Positions 11,351-22,100 of a stretch of 64,000 nucleotides of DNA are shown in pieces (position 1 is the first letter of the stretch; each line of letters begins with the position of its first letter). Origin of the DNA: Anaeramoeba flamelloides. Lineage: Eukaryota; Metamonada; Anaeramoebidae. Location: assembly GCA_027625915.1 (NCBI GenBank), contig JANTQA010000047.1, positions 1,116,001 to 1,180,000 on the forward strand. Direction: 5' to 3'. The position numbers were made by a program, and so were the translations under genes. The notes under the pieces are model-generated. The model saw nothing but the letters and a program-made list of their open reading frames with translations, did not search any database and had not been told where the DNA came from.

Positions 11351-14300
11351 ATGAACAAAAATAAAGCTTTTTTGATCAGTTTAATTGCGACAAGTGGTGT
11401 TGCAATTGGGTTTTCAGCTTTATCATATAAAAAGCATAAAGAACAAAAGAAAATTGCAAGTTATCAAAAGAAAAAGAAAAAAAACAAAACAATTCCTCTT
11501 CGAAGAACAAAATTCATTCGTGATCTTGCCACAAAAAGAGTCAATGTAAAATTAATTTCCCACCTTTCAGAAGAAACAAAGAATCACCTTTTTCATCTTG
11601 ACACAAAAATTCAAGAATTTTTCTTTTTTTTTTTTTCAAATTTTTTTTTTTTTTTTTTTTTTTTTATTATAATTTTTCTCATTCAACCACTGGTTAACAA
11701 AAAACCTTCTTTGTCTTTTCAAACTGTATGTCAAAATAACCTTTCTTTTTGATATTAAAAATTCTCCCGACTCTTTTACGTTGTTTGTAATCTTCATAAA
11801 GCTTGTTCTTTCTGCACTTCAAAAAAGGAATCCTAACGAACAAGAGTATCTTCAGTATGTCAGCGTTGTAACAAGAAGCTTAACACCACTTTTGATGAAG
11901 GATCTGAAATATGTTGAAGCTCTTGAGAGGTTAATAGAGCCAGAAAGAGTGTTCACATTCCGTGTTGCTTGGGCTGATGACAACGGTATCAAGCACATCA
12001 ACAGAGGGTATAGAGTTCAATTTAGCTCCTCGATTGGCCCCTACAAGGGAGGGATCCGTTTTGATCCTAAAATGAATTTGTCGATCATGAAGTCTCTTGC
12101 ATTTGAGCAAACAATGAAGAACTCTCTAACAGCGCTTCCAATGGGCGGCGCCATGGGTGGTGCAGATTTTGATCCAAAAGGAAAATCTGATAATGAAGTC
12201 AAAAATTTTTGTCATGCTTTTATCGCAGAACTATACAAAATTATTGGCCCTAATTGCGATATACCTGGTCCAGATATTAACGTTGGGAGTAAGTGTGTTT
12301 TGACTTTATTTTTTATCAAAATCACTTTTTTATTGTTTGTTCCTTTTCTGAAATCTTTTTACTTTTAGTACAGCTGTTTCAAATTAAGTGTGTGTGAATG
12401 ATTTTTAAGTTGTCACTTCAAACTGTCTAAGTTTGCTCTTTGAAAGGAGTTTGGGAAACATTTGATAAAACTTTTAGTTGCACAGGTTTCAACCCGACCA
12501 TGAAAATTTATAAGGCATAGGAATTGATTTTCAATCATAAAATTTTATCATGCATGACAAACCGTAAAATGGGTATAAAGTTTATCATAAACCAGAATAT
12601 TTATAATAGAAGATTAAAAATTATGATTTACATTTCTTGGTTCCTTTGGTTCCTTTGGTTCCTTTGGTTCCTTTGGTTCCTTTGGTTCCTTTGGTTCCTT
12701 TGGTTCCTTTGGTTCCTTTGGTTCCTTTGGTTCCTTTGGTTCCTTTGGTTCCTTTGGTTCCTTTGGTTTTAGAAATTGACAAACAAATTCAGAAAAAAAA
12801 CTTTCATTAATTCGGATCTTCAATTTCCAAAATTGGAAAAACTTCAGGTTTTTACAATTTAAAAATCAATAATCAAAAAAGACTTTCAAGTTTCCATGGT
12901 TTCTGTGATTTCTGTGATTTCTGTGATTTCTGTGATTTCTTTTCTTTTGAAAATTTAATTTTTTTCTTGGTTTTCATTCAAAAAAAATGACTCTAAGGAA
13001 GTAATAGAAATTGAAAATTTTATCTTATTTATTTATTTATTGTGAGAAAGGAGTAATCAAAGAAAGATTTACTATATAAAAAAGAGAAGAAGAAAAATAA
13101 TTAAAACATTAAAGTAAAAAAATATTATATCATTTACAAAAATTTATCTTATTGATAAAAATTGAATTTTTTTATTTCATAAAACACAATTTTATCAAAG
13201 ACAACCAATTTCTATGTCTTATAAAATTTTCATGGTAGTGTTGGAAAGGCTATATCACTTTTTTAAAACAGCTGTATTTTTTCAATCCATATTTTCTGTT
13301 CCTTTTTATGGCCAAATTTTTTTTTTCCGTTTTTTTGTTTGGTTGGGAAACATCTTCAATTAAAATAAGGAATTTGGGTTTTTGTTTCTACAATTTTAAA
13401 CAATTATCTCTTTTGTATCTTCAATATGTGCTGTTTGTGTTGGAGAATATCCATTTATTTCATTTTTGATGCACTTGTAAACCTCAATGGAAAAAATTTA
13501 AACCCGTTCTAAGCCGATCAATTAAAAGTCTCACGAGAAGGTGAATTTATTGTCAATTAAGTGTCTAGTCGTTGCCATGAATTTTCTTCATATTCGAGAA
13601 GTAACTTACTCTCTAAAAATGATATTATCGTTTTCCAATTAAAATAATTAAAAATTTTGGCATTCAATTTCCTAAAAATCCTGTTTCCTTCACAACAAGT
13701 TGAAACAACAAAAAGATCTTGAGAAACCAATTCAAAAGAAAAATTGTCAAGCTCATTAATTTGGCTTTTCCTTCTTTATTTGAACTTTTGAGATAAAATT
13801 AAATATTTTTAAATTAGAATGTTAACAGAAATGCAAAAATGGACTTCTTTTGGTTGAAAAAATTCAAATAACAAAAAAAAAGTTTCCATGAAAGATTCTC
13901 AATTTCAAAAATTCATTCAAAAAAAAATTCAACGGATCATAACCAAACAAAAATCCAAATTTAGAAAAAACAAAAGTTTTCAAAGAATTCTCAATTTAAA
14001 AAATTCAAATTTTGTAAAACAAAAAATTTAAAGGATCATAACCAAACAAAAATCCAAATTTAGAAAAAACAAAAGTTTACAAAGAATTCTCAATTCCAAA
14101 AAATCCAAATTTTTTTAAAAAAAAGTACCAATTTCTTTTTTTTATATTTCCAAAAGGGTTAAAATTTCTTCAATAAAAAATTACTTGTTTCTTTTTTTCT
14201 CTACAAAATCAATTTAATTTGGATTTAATCTAATTTGTGGTTGTTTTGTAACGCTCAACATTTGAAAAGGTAAGGATTCTGTAACATTCTTTCGAGACAA

Positions 14301-16825
14301 AAATTACTCATTTGAAAAAATGAAAAAATGAAAAAATAAATCTTCGAAATCTCAAAAAGCCTCAAAGAGCGGTACTTCAAAACTAAAACAGTTGTATTCA
14401 AAATTTAAAGTTAAACGAAAATCAAATTGGAAATTGAGGATAGATATTATTCACTTTTTGTTCTAAAAATGTCGAGTTTTTCGATTTTTGGAAATCCATT
14501 AATATTCACATATTGATTTGTTTTTAATTGATAGAAAGTACTCATAAAAATTACTAAAAATTTTATTTTTCGATTTCCAAAAATTATTTTTTCACCGATA
14601 ATGGCTTGATCCATAAGATCTATTTTAGAATAAAAGAAAATAGCAATTATGTTAATTTGAAGTGTCAAATAGACAATAGCTGTGATTTACTCTGTTTAAT
14701 AATCCAGATTTTACAAATAAACTATTTTTCAAAAATGTAGACTTGATTTATAATTGTATTAGAAGTGGCTTTGTGTTTTTGGTTTTATCATCAGATTCTT
14801 ATCAAAATATATTTCCAATTTTGAAGATCAGAATCATTTTTTCTAATTTTGCAAATTTTTTTTTTTTTTTCAAATTTTTGTTTTTCTTTTTTTTGAAAAA
14901 TTTTCTCTAATTAATTTCTTTTTTATATTAGGCAAGATAAAGTTGAAAAAAATAAAAAAGATCTTAGAAAATACAAATAGACATTAAGAAAATAGAGACT
15001 GTTTAATGTCTTTTAAAATGTATATATTTATTATCAAAAAATCTTCTTGTTATCCTTTTTCCATTGAGAGTTCAGGAATAAAAAATCCGTAATTCTAATT
15101 TCAAAAATTGTGAATTCACTTTTTTTTGAAAGTTTTTGATTTTATTTTTTATAATTTTTAAAATATCAGGCTTCTATGTGTTTAGAATAATTAAAAAAGG
15201 TGAATTATTAATAAGCTTTAATGATTAGTTATTCTTGGATACTAAGGAATAATTTTTTGTTTTCAATTTATTATTTCGGGCATGTTACAATTTTTGAGAT
15301 CTAAACTCCATTTTGCTTATAGTCGCCAAGCCAAAAATGAAAAATTCAATTTTTTTTCAAGAATCAACGAACAAAGGTTAATTAGAAATAAGATAAAGAT
15401 AAACTTCTGATTAGAGTTGATATTCCTAAAAGAAATACTTCAAAAAACTTTAAATTTTCCAAAATAATAAAATATTTAAAAATTTTTGGGACTCTTTCAT
15501 TGGAACTTTCTCATTCAAATTTTCTCAAGTTCTTGAGGAAATTTAAAATTGTTGACAATAAGATTTTTTAAATAGTAAGCATATATTCATTTTAAAAGAA
15601 ATTACATAACTCTCATTTTTCTATGTTAATTTGGGTTTTTCAAACATTATTTTTTACAAATTTACTTTTTAGAAAAGAATAAAGAGTAAAGAATAGACAA
15701 AAATTTGAAAAAGGAAAAAAATAATAAAAAAAAAATATGACTAAAATTTGAAAAAATGATTCTGATCTCCAAAATTGAAAATTTTATTACAAGAAGAATA
15801 TTGATGATAAAACACCTTGAATTTGTTCTATTTCTTCAATTAAACTGTAATCCTATGGCTGAATAAGAGTTTAGTTTAATAATAACAATAATCGAATCAC
15901 TACTTGTAAAAAAATACTAATTTAACTTATAAATGATCATGTATTATTTCTTATTCTATTTTACTTTTGAATAACAATTTTAAAAAAAAAAAAAGCTAGA
16001 GAAATTGGTTATATGTATGGAATGTATCGTAAATTAACTTCACAAACGAATGGAACCCTGACGGGTAAAAGATACAATTGGGGGGGTTCCCGTGTTAGAA
16101 CGGAAGCAACTGGGTATGGACTTGTTTATTTTTTAGAATACATGCTTCATGATAACAATATTCCTCTTGAGGGCAGAAGAATAACGATTTCTGGGAGTGG
16201 TCCTGTTGCGCAATTTGCTGTTGAGAAATTAATTGAGCGGGGCGCAATCCCACTTACAATGTCCGACTCTGATGGGTTTATTTATGCCCGGAATGGAATA
16301 ACTTTAGAAATGTTAAAAAAAATTATGTATTTAAAAAATGTTGAAAGGGGGAGATTGGAAGAACTTTCTAAAATTGTTGAGTACCATGGTGACAAACAAA
16401 GGCCTTGGGTTGTGCCCTGCGAAATTGCCTTGCCGTGTGCTTATCACAATGAAATCCGAAGAAAGGATGCATTAAACCTAATTCAAAATGGGTGCATTGC
16501 GGTCGCTGAGGGATCAAATATTTCTTCGGCGCCAAACGCACTTAAATTATTTAAACAACATAACCTATTATATGCTCCTGGGAAGGCAGCAAATGCAGGC
16601 GGGGTGGCCATTTCTGGTCTTGAAATGTCGCAAAATTCAATAAAGCTAAAAATGGACCCTCAAGATATAAAGATGGGTTTAAAGGGGATCATTTATAATA
16701 TTTTTGAAGCATGCAGAACAGCAGCTCAACAATTTGGCGATAATGATTTTGATTATTCTTCAGGTGCAAATATTGCGGCTTTTTTAAAACTTGCAAATTG
16801 TTTATTTGATGAAGGGATTATTTAA
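11351..16825 (+). CDS. NADP-type glutamate dehydrogenase, anchored N-terminus, altered active site
   Basis: The family is the small hexameric GDH (Glu + NADP+ to 2-oxoglutarate + NH4+). Exons: 11351-11725, 11802-12288 and 15996-16825; introns are 76 and 3707 bp and phases agree (0, 1), giving 563 aa. The last 438 residues cover a whole bacterial-type GDH: YKGGIRF (substrate Lys), SDNEV, REIGYMYG, the TGYGLVYF region, a SGSGPVAQ dinucleotide loop (usually GSGNVAQ), and GKAANAGGVA. The usual MGG(A/G)KGG reads MGGAMGG: ATG at 12153 replaces the Lys that binds the substrate carboxylate. AGD before the REIG region reads GPD, and EGAN is EGSN. DPKGKSD keeps the catalytic Lys. The extra N-terminus has a membrane-anchor-like segment (about residues 6-24), and exon 1 runs through a long T-tract encoding Phe. 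An earlier exon 1 end is possible. It may be a paralogue with altered or lost activity. Confidence 0.85.
12641..12766. repeat. Perfect 9 bp minisatellite, 14 units, in the GDH intron
   Basis: Fourteen uninterrupted units of TTCCTTTGG lie in the 3.7 kb GDH intron. Open frames on both strands here (Trp-Phe-Leu and Glu-Pro-Lys repeats) are artefacts of the repeat. The same unit type, in degenerate form, encodes the H3 tail at 28.4-28.6 kb and lies in the first C2-gene intron. Confidence 0.95.
12897..12942. repeat. (TTTCTGTGA)n short tandem repeat
   Basis: About five units of a 9 bp TTTCTGTGA repeat in the GDH intron. The same motif or its complement occurs at 35195-35250, 40185-40225 and 47176-47275, usually at the edge of a repeat copy. 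Confidence 0.75.
13005..13110 (-). repeat. R1 repeat, right-end fragment (inverted)
   Basis: The complement of 'tttatttattgtgagaaaggagtaatc' matches the right end of R1 near 1345-1380 and 23915-23955. Only the end segment is present, so this is a truncated copy in the GDH intron. Confidence 0.5.
13880..14115 (+). repeat. Tandem repeat, 99 bp period, about 2.3 units
   Basis: The segment starting 'ggatcataaccaaacaaaaa' at 13934 recurs at 14033 with few changes. A partial unit precedes it. It lies inside the GDH intron. Confidence 0.8.
14195..14445 (-). repeat. Dispersed repeat R3, copy 2 (inverted)
   Basis: Its complement aligns with 39490-39720: 'ctcaatttccaattt', 'aactgttttagttttgaagt', 'ctttttgagat' and 'caaccacaaattagattaaat'. 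It ends just before a 73-codon minus frame (14447-14668) that I could not identify and do not call. Confidence 0.6.
14450..15990. other. Distal part of the GDH intron
   Basis: AT-rich intron DNA with a few T-runs and no recognised element. A minus-strand frame at 14447-14668 (contains MDQAIIGEKIIFGNRKIKFL) has mixed composition but no context. Confidence 0.4.
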
Positions 16826-16847
16826 AAATAAATTTTTAGTTTCTTTA

Positions 16848-16977
16848 AAGTCATTTTAAAAAAGTATGACAAAAAAGTCTGCAAAAGTATCTCTGAAATA
16901 CAGCAAAAAAACTACAGGAGTACCATTCACAGTTCATTATTAAAAATTTTTTTGATCACACTTTTTTAAAACGACTT
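16848..16977. mobile_element. TA-flanked 130 bp MITE in the GDH 3' flank
   Basis: It is bounded by TA on both sides. The left end AAGTCATTTTAAAAAAGT is the inverted complement of the right end, with one mismatch (a G:A change), and the pairing runs for about 28 bp. It starts 23 bp after the GDH stop, so it probably lies in the 3' UTR or polyadenylation region. TA target duplication is typical of Tc1/mariner-derived MITEs. Confidence 0.65.
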
Positions 16978-16984
16978 TACCTTA

Positions 16985-17002
16985 CTTTATTTTAGTTTTG
17001 TT

Positions 17003-17036
<34 letters not shown>

Positions 17037-18235
17037 CAAAAATACAAATAGTTGATATTTTTTAAATTACATTATAGACTAAAAAATTTTTCCTTAAATG
17101 TGCTATGGACTTTCTGTAGTTCTCTGTGTATCCAAAATATTGAACAATGTTCAGAATAAAACAGAAAACCATTAAGAAAAGCCACCATCGGGTTTTTTTT
17201 AATGTTTATTTTAATTGGAAAATTATAAGATTTTCTCAACAAAAGTTATGATGAAAAAAAAAGCGCTGTTTAGATTTTCAAGAGTTTAAAATAATATAAT
17301 AAAATCTAAACTTTTACTGAATTCTTTTGTATTTTGTAAAACCAAGTCGTTCTATTTCATTGATTAGACGTTTTTTTATACTTTATATTATTTTTGGTAA
17401 AATGTGATGAAACTTTGTTTCCGTCAAATGGTTCTGAAATTTTTTTGATATTTTTTTCTTATTTATACCTATAAGTTAAATAATTCATAAATATTAAGTC
17501 TGAAAATACACGTAAAAATATAGTTGATATTTGTATTAATGTATCAGTGCTTTGATATGTCATTTACGGTTACAAATACTCGAATAAATACGATTCTCAA
17601 AGTATCACAAAGTTTTTTTTAAAAAGATTAATATATTAAAATCTGAAATTCTTAATTTTTTTCCAAGCATTTTATCAAATAATCAAGTGTCAAAATTCAA
17701 AAAAGATGAAAAAGATATAAATTTTTTAAAAAAATGGTTTGTTGAATTATTTTAATCAGATTTCAGTTATTAATTGGTCTAAACAGATCTTTTACAATTT
17801 AAGGTAAATCATTAAAAAATGTGAAAAACTTTAAAACGACAATAATTAATCAAATCGTGATTTCTAAAAAAATCGTGATAAAAAAATAAATTGTCATATT
17901 ATAGTTGATGAATTTTAGGCAAATTCAATAATGTTTTAAAATCAGAAAAAAATTTTTCTTTGATCATCAAGAAAGCCTTTAGTGAAAAAAATTATTTGTT
18001 TTAACGTCTAACAACAAAAAAGAAACTTGATCCAATCAAGGATCAGATATAAAGTTTTATTGTGTTCTATTTTTAATTTGTTGACAGGTCGATCGATTCA
18101 AAGTGATCAACAAACATAATAAACCAAAGATAAATCAATTGTAGATTAATAGATTGTAGTATTATAAATAGATATGAAAAAAAATACTAGGAACAAAACA
18201 CAAACCCTTGACACAGTTTTGAAAGAATGTGTTCT
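16985..18235. other. Intergenic stretch, nothing clear
   Basis: AT-rich, including a T-run of more than 25 bases near 17007-17035. No gene or repeat that I can support. Confidence 0.4.
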
Positions 18236-18238
18236 TAG

Positions 18239-18419
18239 TTAAGGAACTAATCTCTATTAAATTTTTTTACCTAAATTTAATAGAGATTGAGAAAATTTTT
18301 TTGCCAATTACTTAGATTTGAAAGACCCTGTTTATTTTCAAAATTAAACATATTTCTAGACAAGGACTCCTTATTTAGAAATTGTACAAAAAAAAAAATA
18401 ATAGAGACTCGTCCCTTAA
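18239..18419. mobile_element. MITE family B, complete copy (181 bp)
   Basis: The left end TTAAGGAACTAATCTCTATT pairs with the right end (complement TTAAGGGACGAGTCTCTATT). The left half carries an internal hairpin ('ctctattaaat...atttaatagag'). The left and right halves recur separately at 33558-33645 and 34930-35012. The 78-codon plus frame across it is incidental. Confidence 0.7.
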
Positions 18420-19150
18420 CAAATGTTTTTATTGTTTTCCCTCTTAATCTGCTTAGTTTTCATTTCTATTTTCCAATTCGATTATCTCTTTTGCTAGATC
18501 GTCAGATTTTTAACCAATTATAGATTATCGTTCATAGCTGAGTTTAGTTCAATAGAAAAATTCCAGAAGATTAGTGGTTGTGTCTGTTCTTTCATGGTTT
18601 AATAGTTCTTGTTGGAAATTTCATATAAAAACAATAATACATAAATTTGGTTTAGCTGGTTTCGTCAATTTAAAACACATTCATTTTTGCATTTTTTTTA
18701 TTTTCTTATATTTTATTCTTTTATTTGGACAAAAATAGGAATAGTCAAAATCACTCATCTGTGTTCTTGATATAAATTTCATCTAATGTTTGGAAAAAAG
18801 ACAAAAAAATCTCAATTTTTTACCTCTTTTGAGTTTTGAGTATTTTCAAATTTTTGGAATGGGGTTTATGAAATCGAGCTAGTATTAGCTAAAAGATAAA
18901 ATTGATAGAATTTGAATCTTGGAATAATTGTTTTTAAAAAAGTAAACGATCTTTTTGCAGAGATAATCTCAATCAATAATCTAAATTGGATGATAAAAAA
19001 ATATTTCAAAACTTTGTAAACTGATTGAATTAGAAAAGTGTTTCACAATTCAACAGAGACATGTTTATTCTGTTAATTATCCAAAAGTTAAATTGATTTT
19101 TAAAATAAAACCCTTTCTCATTTTTTATTCAAAAGATTTTTTATTCTAAT
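18420..19150. other. Upstream region of the sorting nexin gene
   Basis: No gene. It presumably includes the promoter and leader of the SH3-PX-BAR gene. No distinct motif can be resolved from the AT background. Confidence 0.35.
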
Positions 19151-19157
19151 ACTTAAG

Positions 19158-22100
19158 ATGAACTGTGCCATTGCTTTATTTGAGTTTGAAGGAAAAGAAG
19201 ACAATGAACTTGGTTTTGAGAAAGGAGCAGAAATTGTCATTACACAAACATATGAAGACTCTGAGTGGACTGCAGGTTATTTAGCAAATGATTCAAATAA
19301 AACTGAAGGACTTTTCCCTTCAAAGTAATTCCTCTTTTAATACCTCACAAATCTTTTCTTTCTTTCAAAACCCCATTTTAACAAAAAAAACCAATATTTT
19401 TTCCATTAAAATCTTAAAATTAGTTATGTTGAAATAAAACCAAAAGAAACAAATGAAAAAAAAAACCAAGAAAAAGATCAAACAAATGAAATTTCAAAAA
19501 CAGAAAATACAATTTCTTCAAATAGCATTCAAGAGACTAAAATTGAAAACAAGAATAAAAATGAAGAAGAAGAAAAAGAAGAAGAAAAACAAGAAGAAAA
19601 AGAAACAGAAAAAGAAAAAGAAGAAGAAGAAAAAGAAGAAGAAAAAGGAAAGGAAAAAGAAAAAACTAACAAAAAAACTTTACAAAAAAAACAAAAAGAA
19701 AAAAATGGTGATATTCGTGACTCAATAACAATAGAAATAAGGAAGGAAGAAGTAAAGGGAAAAAAAGAAATAAATAATGATGTTTGGAATCTTGATGAAA
19801 AATCACAAAAGATAGTGACTACAAAGCAATGTAGAAATTCTTTCGACTCTTCTTTAAATTCTAATTACTCAACGATAATAATATCATTTTTGCTTTTATT
19901 CTTGTTTTCTCTTTCTTTAAAATTCCTTAGCACCAAAAGAAAGAACACCGAGCAAAAAAAATGAAAAATTGTATGAACTTCAAAATGGTTTTATATGGAA
20001 ATCAAATGATCACATTGTTAAAACAAACATTATTGAGGCGACAGAAAAAGGAATTTTTTCAAAAACACAATTTTTTAAAGTACAAACAGAAGTAAGTCCC
20101 ACAGTTTTGGTTTACATTTAGTCTTTCCTTCAATACAGTCAGAGGAAAAATACTTTTTTTTCACACATAGAAGATAAATTACCTCGATTTAAATAATAAA
20201 TGGGAAAAAATTTTCCTTTTTCTTATTTTTCTTTCAATTACGAGTTTTTAAAGAAATCGATCGTAATTTGTAATCTCCCCTGATTTGTTTGGTTCTTTTT
20301 TTTGCAATTAATTGTGCTCAAGAATCCTAAATGAAAGTTGAAAAAGGAAAATCAGTCGAATTATTTTCCCATTTTAAATTTCAAATACCAGCAAAGAAAG
20401 GAAAGAAAAGAAAAGAAAAGAAAAGAAAAGAAATCAGTTAAGTACTATCTATATTTTATGGTCGGTAAATATTGCCTTTATGACTTACAACACATTTGTT
20501 GACTTAAAATAATGTTGAGTCATGAGGGATTATTAAAATTTCAAATTTTTTTTTTTTCAAAATTTTGTATTTCGATAAAAGCATTTTCACATTGGCCTGT
20601 CTTCTCAATAATTCATCACCATATTTAAAATATAATTAATGGTATTATAATATTTAATATTATTTTTTAGGATTTGTAATCTTTATTTCTCCTTTTCAGT
20701 TTGGTTTATTTCTCATCCGTAATATTTTTTTTTTTTTGCGGAATTGTTGTTTATTTTTGAATTTGCGAAAGGGGTAATTTTAATTGAAATCAAAAAATAA
20801 TTTCATCAAAAATGTGTAAAAAATGAAATTTTTTACTTTTTTTGGTGCAACTCTTCAACAATTCCTCTTTTTTATTTTGGATCACATAGTCAAAATTTTC
20901 AAACATTAAATAAAGATTTTTCGATTTTATGAAAAAACATTAATTCTGAAAAGTAAATTTAAATTATCAAATCAATATAGGATTAAGAAGGTAAAAAATA
21001 AAAGCTTGATAAAAATTTTTGAATTCGTTCAAATTTATTTTTCAAACTCAAAATATCGAGGTAGTACTAAAAAAGTGCGTCAATTTTCCTGAATGTAAAT
21101 TTTGCGATCAAAAAAGCATTTAAACTTTTTAAAAATTAAATTTTAATCCTTATTGGTTATTTTCAAAAACAATAAAAGGATATTAGACGAAAAAAGCCAA
21201 TTCTAACACATTTTAATATTTAAAAATATTGTAAAAGTTTCTCAATTGTTTTAAGATTGTAAAACTGGATTTTTTTATTTTTTCATTATAATTAAATCAT
21301 TTTGAAAAGCAATTTTTCCCGATTAGAAATTTCAAACTTTCAAATATACTCGAAAGGTTTCTAAATCTTGATAAATTTAATTTTATTTCCAATTTGAAAC
21401 CCAATTCCAAAAAAATAATTTACTCAAAAATTAGCGGCAATTGTTTAAAGCGATATATTTATAATTATATATATATATATATATTAAAGAGAAGAAAAAA
21501 ATAAAATAAATGGGAGAAAAATATTGTCAAAATAATAATGTAATTTTAAAATTTTAAACCTAGATCTTAATTGAAGAGATCCAAACTCGAATTCAAAAAG
21601 TTTAACATACCAAAATTAAATTTTTGAAAAAAAAAAATCCTATTAAATAAATTATCTGAAAAAATACCAAATTAGAACCATTTACTAATTGGAATGTTAG
21701 CAATTATTTATCATTCTTATATACTCACAAATCAAAAAATAAATAATTTCTTAAATGAAAAAATCGAAAGAATAAAAATGTGTGCACTTAATTTTGAAAT
21801 GAACAAAGTAAAAAGCAACATTGATAAGTTTGCTGAAATTTCCATTAATAATTATTGATCGATCAAATAGTTAAAGATGATCAACTAATTTTATTTAAGA
21901 ATTCTATTTAAAAGAATTCAATTGAAACTTAATATAATTGATTCAAAAAATTTTTTTTGATCTTATGTAAATTATTATTTAATTCAAAAAATGAAATAAA
22001 AACTAAAAATAAAATAATAATTGACAATATAAATTAAAATTCAAAATTTTCCCACAGTTAAAACGGTTCAAACAATCACAATAATACAATTTCATTCAGA

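Noticed and set aside
12524-12823. Open frames of Trp-Phe-Leu (plus) and Glu-Pro-Lys (minus) repeats
   Set aside because: They are translations of the 9 bp minisatellite inside a GDH intron, with no coding context.
14447-14668. 73-codon minus frame in the GDH intron
   Set aside because: Mixed composition but no family, no splice context and it abuts a repeat copy. Not enough to call.
19453-19728. Lys-rich plus frame
   Set aside because: Out-of-frame shadow of sorting nexin exon 2; the real frame continues the SH3 domain (SNYVE) and has Glu/Lys repeats.
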